Under the pieces are notes generated by a model, which was not told the origin of the DNA, ran no database searches, and saw only the letters and a list, made by a program, of their open reading frames with translations. This document shows, in pieces, positions 32,517 to 39,883 of a DNA stretch of 40,096 nt. Each line of letters starts with the position of its first letter. Position 1 is the first letter of the stretch. A program made the position numbers and the translations under genes. Source of the stretch: Chloroflexota bacterium. GTDB taxonomy: Bacteria; Chloroflexota; Anaerolineae; Anaerolineales; Villigracilaceae. The stretch lies in contig JACRBJ010000054.1 of the NCBI GenBank assembly GCA_016234555.1, forward strand, positions 1 through 40,096, read 5' to 3'.

Positions 32517-33170
32517 TTACAAATTTAAGTTCTCAGCCCAGTCGCGGATCTGATCCCAATCGCGGAAGTCGCCGGGAGGATCATTGGGATTTGCGACAGC
32601 CTTGGCGATCATGCGGTCAAAGAACGAGAGGGTCTTGTAGTTCAGTTTTCCTCTGAAGAAGACTTCGTCCACTGAGGGCAGGAGTTCGCGTACTGGAGCG
32701 GTGTACGCCTGACGTGCGGTGCGGCTGGCTTCGTCGTCCCTGTAGTTGAGCATGTGAACTGTGAAGATCGAAGTCGGGATTTGTTGCAAGGTTGACTGAT
32801 TTTTGCGGATAAAATCCACTGCTTCGGGCAGCCAACTTCCCATGCGGATGGCGCTGCCCATCAACACGGCTTGATAGCCGTCGAGGGCGGGATTCTCGCT
32901 GACGGGTTTTACATCCACAGCGAAACCACGCTTGCTGAGGCTTTCGCCGATGACGGCGGCGATCTCAACGGTGGAACCCGCCTTGGTGGCGTAAGTAATC
33001 AGGATTTTTTTGCTCATGGTGGATTGTTCTCCAAAGGTGGCGTTGGTCATTTCGAATTCGGGAGGCAGGGTGGCAAGGTAGCCAAGTCCGCTGCAGGTGA
33101 GGGCGGATGCGCCGAGCGCGATACCGGCGGTCTTCAAAAAATCACGGCGGGTAAATTTTCGAGGTGTCAT
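32517..33170 (-). CDS. Tat-exported flavodoxin-like protein
   Basis: 217 residues. The N-terminus TRRDFLKTAGIALGASALTC is a twin-arginine signal. After it, KKILITYATKAGSTVEIAAV is the FMN-phosphate loop of flavodoxins, with LMGSAIRMGSWLPEAVDFI as the second FMN loop; the C-terminal FFDRMIAKAVANPNDPP recalls HemG/flavodoxin-domain proteins. Flavodoxins are normally cytosolic, and Tat export of the folded holoprotein would place an FMN electron carrier outside the membrane. An internal ATG before SKKILI could give a cytosolic form. It leads the unit with paralogue B and the small membrane protein. Partner reductase unknown. Confidence 0.88.
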   Translation of the reverse strand: MTPRKFTRRDFLKTAGIALGASALTCSGLGYLATLPPEFEMTNATFGEQSTMSKKILITYATKAGSTVEIAAVIGESLSKRGFAVDVKPVSENPALDGYQAVLMGSAIRMGSWLPEAVDFIRKNQSTLQQIPTSIFTVHMLNYRDDEASRTARQAYTAPVRELLPSVDEVFFRGKLNYKTLSFFDRMIAKAVANPNDPPGDFRDWDQIRDWAENLNL

Positions 33171-33190
33171 CTTTTCTCCATTTTCACTTA

Positions 33191-33210
33191 CATGATATTA
33201 CCTTGAAAGA
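33191..33210 (-). promoter_or_regulatory. Post-terminator conserved motif, copy before 33170
   Basis: After the T-run of E6 the minus strand reads CAAGGTAATATCATG (33205-33191), 21 nt before the flavodoxin start codon. Confidence 0.55.
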
Positions 33211-33259
33211 AAAAACTCCCCCACCGAGGGGGGAGTTTGGGACTGGTCAAGTGGACAGG
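33209..33259 (-). terminator. Array element E6
   Basis: Minus strand: the TGA stop of the hydrolase gene is followed directly by CCTGTCC-ACTT-GACCAG, then CCCAAACTCCCCCC..GGGGGAGTTTTTT and T-run. Confidence 0.93.
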
Positions 33260-34045
33260 TCATTGTTTCAGGAAGCGGATAATTTCGTTCGCGAACAACT
33301 CCGGCGCGGTCAACATGGCGCTGTGTTGTTGACCTTCCAGCATGATAACCCGACTGCTGGGCAGGTGGGCTTGCAATCTCTCCGTCGTCTGGTGGAAGAA
33401 GGTTGGGCTGCCGCTTCCCAGCATGAACAATACCGGGACAGTGATTTGTTCCAGCTCGGTTAGGTCCGGCGCGTAGCAGTGACTCTGACGCAGCTCCCGT
33501 GGAATGGTATGCGCGGCAGCGACCTGATTCGCCCAATTGGGCAGCTCCTGGATACGGTCGATCATGGCTTGTGGAATGTTCAGCATGTCGCGCAGGAGGC
33601 TGATGACAACCTGGTCGCGTTTGCCCTTCGCCAGCATTTCCTCCATGACATCCAGCAGGGCAGCCCGTTGAGGGGATTGCTGTTCCTGTAGCATGGGCGG
33701 CTCGTAGAGAATCATTCGGCGAAGATTGGGGATTCGTCGTGCCGCCCCCAAAACACAGGCAGCACCGAAGGAGTGACCAAAGATGTCCACAGGACCATTG
33801 ATCGAGGTGGCAAGCGCAACCACGTCTTCGAACTCACGCTCGATGGAATACCCGGGTGCGTCGCCGCTTTCCCCGCGTCCGCGGCGCTCCATGGCGTACA
33901 CTGTGAACTGCTGGTTGAGTTGGGGCAGGCATAGACTCCAATGGGTATGACTCCCATTCGTGCCGTGAACCATGATCAGGGGAGTCCCTGTCCCTGTCGT
34001 TTTGTAGGCAATTACTGTGCGATCGGCTGAGAGGACTGTTTCCAT
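33260..34045 (-). CDS. Alpha/beta hydrolase
   Basis: Start chosen at ATG 34045 (METVLSADRTVIAYKTTG), the usual beginning of this subfamily; an upstream in-frame ATG at 34123 would add 26 residues reading through the post-terminator motif. 261 residues. PLIMVHGTNGSHTHW is the oxyanion loop, DIFGHSFGAACVL the nucleophile elbow, and EGQQHSAML carries the His. The acid position (LGSGSPTF) lacks Asp at the most common site. The substrate is unknown. It forms a single-gene unit. Confidence 0.87.
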   Translation of the reverse strand: METVLSADRTVIAYKTTGTGTPLIMVHGTNGSHTHWSLCLPQLNQQFTVYAMERRGRGESGDAPGYSIEREFEDVVALATSINGPVDIFGHSFGAACVLGAARRIPNLRRMILYEPPMLQEQQSPQRAALLDVMEEMLAKGKRDQVVISLLRDMLNIPQAMIDRIQELPNWANQVAAAHTIPRELRQSHCYAPDLTELEQITVPVLFMLGSGSPTFFHQTTERLQAHLPSSRVIMLEGQQHSAMLTAPELFANEIIRFLKQ

Positions 34046-34102
34046 ACGTGTTTTTCCTTTTTGCGGATTAAACCTAATTCCTTTTGAAATTTTTCTTGTT
34101 GG

Positions 34103-34121
34103 AATGATATGCCTGTCAAAC
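34103..34121 (-). promoter_or_regulatory. Post-terminator conserved motif, copy before 34045
   Basis: After the T-run of E7 the minus strand reads GACAGGCATATCATT (34117-34103), the least exact copy, 58 nt before the hydrolase start codon. Confidence 0.45.
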
Positions 34122-34171
34122 AAAAAACTCCCCCATCTTTGGAGGAGTTTGAGGCTGGTCAGATGGACAGG
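34122..34171 (-). terminator. Array element E7
   Basis: Minus strand: CCTGTCC-ATCT-GACCAG starts 3 nt after the stop of the Cys-rich gene, then AAACTCCTCC..GGGGGAGTTT and a T-run. The stem uses a G-U pair where other copies have G-C. It is the upstream end of the array. Confidence 0.9.
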
Positions 34172-34174
34172 GAA

Positions 34175-34663
34175 TTACTCACGCCATTTAACCTGACACA
34201 GGTTACGCATTTTCCACAACCCCGTTGATCTCATCCAGCAGACAACCAGCTCCTGCCCATTTGTGGTATTCCATTCCCCTTCGATGTCGGCGTGACATTC
34301 CCGTCCCAGCCCGGTGCGCGTGTGGTGGCAGAAGGCACATTCCAACGGCAGCAGGTTTGTCCCATGCAATTCACAGCGATTGTGGTTGAGAAAAACACAG
34401 CCATTATGGGAATATTCTTCGATGGCAAAAAATTCCTCGCAGCCTTTGAAAGCAGGAGCCAGCACGCCAAAGGTCTGATCGGGAGAGACTTCCAGCATCA
34501 TGCGGTCTGCGTAACCAGCCTTGATTGCCCTGGCGGCTTCGGCGACGGTCCACCAGCCCGGACGCAGGCAATAAGTCTGGCAGATGTCACATGAGCATGG
34601 TTCAGAGGGTGGATATTTTTTCTTGAGTCCTTCTGAGGTATGCTTATGTCTCATGCGCGACAT
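34175..34663 (-). CDS. Cysteine-rich, probable metal-binding protein (YkgJ-like)
   Basis: Start at ATG 34663 with GGAGG 6 nt upstream; 162 residues. It has many cysteines in short clusters: PCSCDICQTYC near residue 25, GCVFLNHNRCELHG, LECAFCHHTR and GRECHADIEG, then VVCWM. The pattern Cys-rich N-terminus, then C-x8-C-x(n)-C-x2-C suits Zn or Fe-S binding like the YkgJ/zinc-iron-chelating family, but I cannot confirm the family. The GWWTVAEAARAIKAGYADRM helix precedes the clusters. It lies 28 nt after the SH3b lipoprotein gene, and E7 ends the unit. Confidence 0.8.
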   Translation of the reverse strand: MSRMRHKHTSEGLKKKYPPSEPCSCDICQTYCLRPGWWTVAEAARAIKAGYADRMMLEVSPDQTFGVLAPAFKGCEEFFAIEEYSHNGCVFLNHNRCELHGTNLLPLECAFCHHTRTGLGRECHADIEGEWNTTNGQELVVCWMRSTGLWKMRNLCQVKWRE

Positions 34664-34691
34664 AAAACCTCCGTAGCATAGCAGGTTGCTT

Positions 34692-35411
34692 TTATGGACA
34701 GGTGATGGTTGCCGTCGAACTATCCGACGTGCCGCCCTGGTTGTAGGCTCGTATCTGATACGCCACGCTTTGTCCTGAACGCAGGGGGATGGTCTCCTCG
34801 AAGTAAGTGGAGTTGACGGGAAGCTCGGCAACCACTTCCCCGTCGCGCACAATGCGGTAGCCTGATTCGTTGTCCGCCTTGTCGTTCCAACTCAGCGTGA
34901 TGTCCGCTTCTTCGCCGCGGCAGAAGAACGTCCAACCGTTTTTGGGGAAGGTCGCCGGTTCGGGACCACCTCCCAGCGGGGTGGGTGGCGCAGTGACGGT
35001 TGGTACCGCCGCAACGCTTCCGGAGGGCGTGGTGAACTCACCGGCGAGCCAGCAATCCCCATCCCTGGTGGATACGACCCAGTAGTTTGGCGGAAAGAAT
35101 CCGACGATCTTGACCGATTCCAGGGGCATGATCTGCGTGACGCGCTCATAATCCTTACCCGGACCTTGACGACAATTGACCACGTCCCCGACGCTTGCCA
35201 TCGGTTGGGAGAAAGTCGGCGTGCTGATCACGACAGTTGGGGTGGACTGCTTTGCGGTGGGACTTGCGAGCGGAGTCGCAGCTTCGAGGGCGGCTTGCAC
35301 GGTCAATGCGGCGGCTGTGGCAATTTGCGGGTCTGCGGTTCTGCTGACAGGCATGTTGCAGGACGCGACGAACAGCCCAAGAGCGAGGGAAAGTATCAGG
35401 AGTTTTTTCAT
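34692..35411 (-). CDS. Lipoprotein with SH3b-like and fibronectin-type domains
   Basis: 239 residues. Lipoprotein signal KKLLILSLALGLFVASC, then a Thr/Pro linker. Residues about 72-128 are SH3b-like (GDVVNCRQGPGKDYERVTQI, then WVVSTRDGDCWLAGEF); after a second Pro/Thr linker, residues about 165-239 form a fibronectin-like beta domain (ITLSWNDKADNESGYRIVRD, VAYQIRAYNQGGTSDSSTAT). SH3b domains usually bind cell-wall components. It is expected outside the cell, on the membrane or wall. It lies 13 nt after the GGDEF-like gene; no clear ribosome site is seen. Confidence 0.85.
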   Translation of the reverse strand: MKKLLILSLALGLFVASCNMPVSRTADPQIATAAALTVQAALEAATPLASPTAKQSTPTVVISTPTFSQPMASVGDVVNCRQGPGKDYERVTQIMPLESVKIVGFFPPNYWVVSTRDGDCWLAGEFTTPSGSVAAVPTVTAPPTPLGGGPEPATFPKNGWTFFCRGEEADITLSWNDKADNESGYRIVRDGEVVAELPVNSTYFEETIPLRSGQSVAYQIRAYNQGGTSDSSTATITCP

Positions 35412-35424
35412 GTGCGGAAATAAT

Positions 35425-35907
35425 CTAGTCGATATAGGCGTAGGTGTTCGGTCCCTTGCGCTGTGACTGGGTCAGCGCTTCGGCGGTTTTTTCGAGCAGG
35501 ATATTGCCGGCGAGGTTTGTCCCGCCGGGGTGGGAGGTGGCCCCCATTTGAAGTGAAAAAGTGACCGGGTTCCCGCTGGTATCTTCGAATTTATTTCTGA
35601 ACACCGACAGCAGCCGTTCGCATACCGCATGGGTGCCGTGTTTATCCGAGTTGGGCAGCAGGATGATGTATAAACTTCCCGACCGGGCTGGAATGTCCGA
35701 TGAGCGCAGGTGGGAACTGAGGGCGGTGGAAAAGATCGCGGGAGCCGCTCTCAGCGTTTCCTGGACGAAGGCGGTGGGAGCCATTTCGATCTTGATCATG
35801 CTCAACGGGTTTGGATAGCGGCGGGAGCGTTCGATCTCGTATTTCAAGAGGACTTGAAAGACTTCGATGTTGTAAACGTCTCCGAGGGGCAAATCTGTTT
35901 TGTTCAT
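35425..35907 (-). CDS. Degenerate GGDEF-domain protein
   Basis: 160 residues with the outline of a GGDEF (diguanylate cyclase) domain: FQVLLKYEIERSRRYPNPLS then MIKIEM as the first strand, LRSSDIPARSGSLYIILLPN in place of the R-x-x-D..GGDEF strand, and VTFSLQMGATSHPGGTNLAG near the end. The catalytic GG[DE]EF is replaced by ARSGSLYI, so synthesis of c-di-GMP is not expected; a binding or structural role is more likely. No input domain is present. The ATG lies 22 nt after the upstream lipoprotein gene. Confidence 0.82.
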   Translation of the reverse strand: MNKTDLPLGDVYNIEVFQVLLKYEIERSRRYPNPLSMIKIEMAPTAFVQETLRAAPAIFSTALSSHLRSSDIPARSGSLYIILLPNSDKHGTHAVCERLLSVFRNKFEDTSGNPVTFSLQMGATSHPGGTNLAGNILLEKTAEALTQSQRKGPNTYAYID

Positions 35908-35929
35908 ACTACCACTCCATTTGTCAGCT

Positions 35930-36784
35930 TCACTTGATCAGGATGGATTGTATCAGCGCATCCAGGTCCGTCAGCGTGGGATTGAATGCGTTGGGGTCGG
36001 TGGTATTCAGTTTTTGTTTGACCAGCGCGAAATGCTGATCCATGTTTAGGAAGTTTTCCCAGTCGAACGGCACGCCGTCCGCGGGGAGCGGAGTATCGGG
36101 ATTGCCATCTGCCGGGAGGAATGCGGCGGTAACGGGCAAAATCGCCGAGACGTAATATGCGCCGTCGTCCGTCATCCCCTGGAAAGTATAGAACAAGCTC
36201 TCGTTGTTGACCGGGTAGGGTGCCTGCCCATATTGGGTCAGGAAGCGGATTCCCTGTCCGCTTTGGAAGCTTAGGAGTTGTTCGTTGGAGTGGAACATCT
36301 GCGCGGCGTTGAAGGCGGGCAGGAAGGGGATGTTTTCGGGCAGGGGCTGTCCCGCGATGACGCCTTTAAGGGTGTCGAACGGTTCTGCCATGTCCTCGTT
36401 GACCTGGAGGTATTCTTTCACCGGATAGACGTAAACCGTCGCCGTGTGAAATGTTCCAGACAGGGGGTAACCTTGTAAATGATATTTGTTGTAGGTGGGC
36501 GCAATCTCCCACCAGGGCATGTCGTCGGATGCGGGGACTGCCTGGATGGTTTCGACCTGCGCGCCATTGCCGAGCCTTGTTGGGATGGTGAAGGTGATGT
36601 TGTTGATCGCAACCAGCGTGCCGCTGACGGATGGTTGTGTAGGCGGGGCGACGGCTGTCAGCGCCTGGAGGGTGGCGGCGACGACAGTCTCCACGCCGGG
36701 CTGGGTTGGTGCGGCGGGGGCGATTGCTCCACAGGCGAGTGTCGCCAGTAATATGATTGATAATCCAAGAATTTTTTTGTTCAT
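35930..36784 (-). CDS. Lipoprotein of unknown function
   Basis: 284 residues. Signal KKILGLSIILLATLAC with lipid Cys18, then an Ala/Pro/Thr-rich linker to about residue 50. The rest is a globular domain rich in aromatic residues (ASDDMPWWEIAPTYNKYHLQ, TATVYVYPVKEYLQVNEDMA, LFYTFQGMTDDGAYYVSAIL). I do not recognise a family; similar lipoproteins are common in Anaerolineae as I recall. It leads the operon with the GGDEF-like, SH3b and Cys-rich genes, which ends at E7. Confidence 0.82.
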   Translation of the reverse strand: MNKKILGLSIILLATLACGAIAPAAPTQPGVETVVAATLQALTAVAPPTQPSVSGTLVAINNITFTIPTRLGNGAQVETIQAVPASDDMPWWEIAPTYNKYHLQGYPLSGTFHTATVYVYPVKEYLQVNEDMAEPFDTLKGVIAGQPLPENIPFLPAFNAAQMFHSNEQLLSFQSGQGIRFLTQYGQAPYPVNNESLFYTFQGMTDDGAYYVSAILPVTAAFLPADGNPDTPLPADGVPFDWENFLNMDQHFALVKQKLNTTDPNAFNPTLTDLDALIQSILIK

Positions 36785-36987
36785 TCCTTCTTCCCTTCGA
36801 TGTTTTCCATGAGTTTAACGCCGATGGGATATATCGTCATCCCGTCCAAAGATACTATTTAGCGCGGAAAGCCTGCAGGTGGCCCTGACTCCTCGAAACG
36901 GAATCCACTGTCGGCGGGGACAAAAAAGCTGGTGAGGATGAATCGCCCGACGCGTGGAAAAGGCAGGTTGAGTCGTCCCAGTTCAGG

Positions 36988-37737
36988 TCATCCAGCTGAT
37001 GCAGGCAGTTGTTGTTTTGCGCGCCAGTCTTTGATCAGGAATGGGATGTAGAGAATGAAGAAAATCGCAAAGCCGATGGCTTCGAGTTCGAGGATGTACC
37101 AGGGCCAGGGGGCGAGCATGTCGAGCAGGGTGGGTACCGCGGTGGGTTTGTAGGCAATGAATAGATAGTTGCTGCCGATGGCAAGGTTGAGGAAGAAGAT
37201 GATGACCATGTAGATGTTCGTCCCGATGAAGACGCGTTTGAAGGATTGCAGGGTGGGACGGAAGCCTTCGACGACGGTCATGTAGATGGCGATGTTGATG
37301 AGCAGTCCGTGGGCGATGAAGGTTTGCATGATGCGGAAGTGCGGGAAGTTATAGGCGGCGGCGTCGGCTGGGGTGAGGACGGCTTGCATGGCTCCGCCCA
37401 ATCCCATGAAGTACACGAATTCGTAGATGTTGTAGTTTTTCGTGACGAGCATGTAGGAGGATAACCAGATGATGATGGCGCACGCGTGAAGCGGGAGCAT
37501 GGTTTGAATATTCCAGATGCCCCAATATGCCGACCAGATATGCAGGGACGATTCGTTGACGACGATGGCGATGGCAAGCGCCCAGCGGACAATTTTCCTT
37601 TCCCTTTCGCCCCAGACGTTGCGGAAGTACAACTGCGAAAAACAAAGGAGCGTGATGATGCCAAGCACGATCAGGTGCGGCGTGCCGAAGAGTTGAAAGG
37701 GCGTTCCTTCGTAGACAAGGGCGAAATATTTTTCCAT
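36988..37737 (-). CDS. TIGR02206/YwaF-family membrane protein
   Basis: 249 residues from ATG 37737 with AGGAG about 9 nt upstream. About seven helices (LIVLGIITLLCFSQLYF, LPLHACAIIIWLSSYML, MVIIFFLNLAIGSNYLF, IGFAIFFILYIPFLIKD). The conserved LPLHAC, FVYFMGLGGAMQAVLTP and PHFRIMQTFIAHG motifs are those of the YwaF/TIGR02206 family of unknown function. It is a single gene between the lipoprotein operon and the LpqC-like esterase. The frame stays open for 42 codons past the TGA but with no recognisable domain. Confidence 0.9.
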   Translation of the reverse strand: MEKYFALVYEGTPFQLFGTPHLIVLGIITLLCFSQLYFRNVWGERERKIVRWALAIAIVVNESSLHIWSAYWGIWNIQTMLPLHACAIIIWLSSYMLVTKNYNIYEFVYFMGLGGAMQAVLTPADAAAYNFPHFRIMQTFIAHGLLINIAIYMTVVEGFRPTLQSFKRVFIGTNIYMVIIFFLNLAIGSNYLFIAYKPTAVPTLLDMLAPWPWYILELEAIGFAIFFILYIPFLIKDWRAKQQLPASAG

Positions 37738-37849
37738 GCTGCACAACTCCTTTTTGTTAATTCATTTTGGGTATTTTTACCACAAAGTATTTCACCTCGA
37801 AGGATTAAAAACGCGGTTTTGACTGGTTGGGCGCTGTTTTGATCTGCGT

Positions 37850-38800
37850 TTACGGCTTGGGATGCGCCGCAAAAAACTCCCAGATCAATTGTGAGGCGGA
37901 GATAGTTTGGGTTGGCCGGTCTGCGCTCTCACGACCAGCGGCGCCGCCGGGCCAGGTGTGACCTTCGCCAATGATCGTGTACAGTTCAACGGAGGTGGAA
38001 GCCGCGCATCCCGTCCAGACTTCGCGCTTGATGTTATCAAACGAGTTCGTTTGCGGCTGGGACGCGCATCCGTCAAATGAAGTCCAGAACCTGATTGAAT
38101 CTTGCACTGAGGTGAAATCCACATCCACGAGGGATTCGGATCCAAAACCGCCATCGTAGGGGAGGTGCTGGTCGCCTGTGCCGTGGAACTCGATCACCGA
38201 GATGGGCTGGCTGGGATTGCATGGCGAAAAGTTGAGTGTTCCCGCCACAGGTGCGACAGCGGCGAAAACATCCGCAGCTTCACATGCCAGCCTGTGGGAG
38301 AGCATCCCGCCATTTGACATGCCCGAAGCGTAGATGCGCTTCACATCAATATCCACCAGCGATTGCAGATCGGTCACGATGGCGCGCACAAACCCAATAT
38401 CGTCCATATTTTTCTGCTGCGCGTATCCACAACAGTTACCGCTGTTCCAAGTCAGAAGCTTGTCGTCGCTGAGTCGGCTTGTCCCGTTTGGATAAGCCAC
38501 GAGGAAACCGTTTTGGTCGGCGACTTGATTGAATCCGCTCATATGGATGGCGCTCGCGGCGTTACCCATTCCGCCATGAAAGACGAACACGAGCGGAACA
38601 GGTTGGCTCCAATCGATAGAGGCAGGCACGTACAAAATGTAACTTCGTTCATGCCTGTCGTGGGTCAAGGTGCGAGTGACTTCTCCCGCAGGCAAGCTGG
38701 AAGGCGAGGGAGTGGCAGGATTGACAGCGCTCCGTGCACAAGCCAGCGCCGATAACAGGACTACGCAAAGTACGGCAAATAATTGATGGGATTTCGTCAT
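37850..38800 (-). CDS. LpqC-like secreted esterase (PHB depolymerase/feruloyl-esterase family)
   Basis: 316 residues. A lipoprotein-type signal (LFAVLCVVLLSALAC) and Pro-rich linker precede an alpha/beta hydrolase domain: YILYVPASIDWSQPVPLVFV, FHGGMGNAASAIHMSGFNQV, YASGMSNGGMLSHRLACEAA with nucleophile Ser, FHGTGDQHLPYDGG with the Asp and GEGHTWPGGAA with the His. This is the polyhydroxybutyrate depolymerase/feruloyl esterase (LpqC) family, acting outside the cell on polymer or plant esters; the true substrate is unknown. GGAG lies 8 nt before the ATG. It stands alone. Confidence 0.92.
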   Translation of the reverse strand: MTKSHQLFAVLCVVLLSALACARSAVNPATPSPSSLPAGEVTRTLTHDRHERSYILYVPASIDWSQPVPLVFVFHGGMGNAASAIHMSGFNQVADQNGFLVAYPNGTSRLSDDKLLTWNSGNCCGYAQQKNMDDIGFVRAIVTDLQSLVDIDVKRIYASGMSNGGMLSHRLACEAADVFAAVAPVAGTLNFSPCNPSQPISVIEFHGTGDQHLPYDGGFGSESLVDVDFTSVQDSIRFWTSFDGCASQPQTNSFDNIKREVWTGCAASTSVELYTIIGEGHTWPGGAAGRESADRPTQTISASQLIWEFFAAHPKP

Positions 38801-38921
38801 TTTTTACTCCTCAGGAACGAATTGTATTTGAGCTGGGTCGATTCGTTATTATGAGGAAGTAAACTTGCTGTAAAAAGTATCGCCTGTTTTTAGATGTGAA
38901 CGGGATTCCTTTGCGCCCAGG

Positions 38922-39374
38922 TTACGACTGCGCCCTGAGACTATTCTCGATGAACTTTTCCCAGACGGGATATTCGCTGGGGTTCCAAATTTCCCGCACG
39001 TCTTTGAAGGCGTTTTCCTCCGTCCAGCCCAGAAAATTGTAGCGGTAGAGCGCGATGAAAACTGTGGCGCGGTAATTTGCCTGGCAGTGGACAAGGATTT
39101 TCCCGCCTTTGTGTTTGTCCATGATCGCCGTGAATTTATTCAAGTCGTTCCTGGTGGGATTATCCCAATCCACGGGGATGCCGTAGTAGGCGATGTTTTG
39201 TGCCTCGACCCGTTCCTGCTCGTTGGGCATCCAGCTTTCCGATTTTGGGGTGGCAAGATTGACGACAACCTCGATGCCGTCTTCAGCGAGGGACGAGACC
39301 TGTTCGGGGGTTGGCATCCCGCCGCTGTGCAGGATGTCGCTCAATTGGAGGTAGTTGTAAATTTCTTCGAGCAT
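38922..39374 (-). CDS. Protein-tyrosine-phosphatase-like protein with C-x4-R loop
   Basis: Start at ATG 39374, overlapping the YbaK stop (TAATG); 150 residues. The fold is DSP/PTP-like: YNYLQLSDILHSGGMPTPEQ, LAEDGIEVVVNLATPK, and the P-loop ILVHCQANYRATVFIALYR. The loop has four residues between Cys and Arg (C-QANY-R) rather than the classical five, a spacing seen in a bacterial PTP-like subgroup. Whether it dephosphorylates proteins is unknown. It is coupled to the YbaK gene. Confidence 0.85.
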   Translation of the reverse strand: MLEEIYNYLQLSDILHSGGMPTPEQVSSLAEDGIEVVVNLATPKSESWMPNEQERVEAQNIAYYGIPVDWDNPTRNDLNKFTAIMDKHKGGKILVHCQANYRATVFIALYRYNFLGWTEENAFKDVREIWNPSEYPVWEKFIENSLRAQS

Positions 39375-39883
39375 TATTTCACCTGTACCACTTTCCCGCC
39401 CGTCATCTTTTGCAGGTCTTCGGTTTTCAACTCGAAGATGGCGTTGGGAGTCCCAGCCGCCGCCCAAATGGTTTGATAGGAAAGGAGGTCTTCGTCGATG
39501 TAGGTTTCCATCGGCTGGGTGTGACCGATGGGCGGCACGCCGCCGATGGCGAAGCCCGTAACGGATCGCACGAAATCGGCGTCGGCGCGGCTGACACTTG
39601 CACCGCGCTGCGGATGCAGTGCAGGTGTGGCTTCTCCCGCATACCCGCTGATGCGTTTCTCGTCCACGCGGTTGGCTCCGCTGGTGAGGACGAGGATCGG
39701 CTTGTTGCTGGCTTTGCCGCGAAAGATCAGCGACTTGACGATCTGTCCCAGTTGACAGCCCGCGCGGTCCGCAGCTTCCTGCGCGGTGCGCGTGGACTCG
39801 GCATGTTCAATCACGGTGTAGTTGTAACCAAGTTCGTTCAATAAGTTTTGTATTTTTTGGGCGGAGGGGGAAAGGGTGGACAT
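39374..39883 (-). CDS. YbaK/EbsC-family aminoacyl-tRNA deacylase
   Basis: 169 residues. Family motifs: EHAESTRTAQEAADRAGCQL, then QIVKSLIFRG with the conserved Lys, LVLTSGANRVDEKRI, GFAIGGVPPIGHTQPMETYI, and a C-terminal AAAGTPNAIFEL. These free-standing editing proteins hydrolyse mischarged Cys- or Ala-tRNA(Pro) in the cytosol; the exact specificity cannot be read here. AAGGA lies about 11 nt upstream. It is translationally coupled to the PTP-like gene. Confidence 0.93.
   Translation of the reverse strand: MSTLSPSAQKIQNLLNELGYNYTVIEHAESTRTAQEAADRAGCQLGQIVKSLIFRGKASNKPILVLTSGANRVDEKRISGYAGEATPALHPQRGASVSRADADFVRSVTGFAIGGVPPIGHTQPMETYIDEDLLSYQTIWAAAGTPNAIFELKTEDLQKMTGGKVVQVK

Noticed and set aside
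25868..34171. Classical integron cassette array
   Set aside because: No integrase in the window, no clear RYYYAAC/GTTRRRY core sites, and the units have their own terminators and multi-gene operons. The cassette idea is kept only as a general hypothesis.
34683..34696. Eighth array element (CCTGTCC-like) at the end of the SH3b gene
   Set aside because: ACCTGTCC there is the coding end of the lipoprotein (Thr-Cys-Pro-stop). It lacks the GACCAG arm and the terminator hairpin.
36859..36990. In-frame continuation of 42 codons after the TGA of the YwaF-like gene, suggesting readthrough or selenocysteine
   Set aside because: The protein already has full family length, no SECIS-like stem was seen after the TGA, and an open run of this size is expected by chance in GC-rich sequence.
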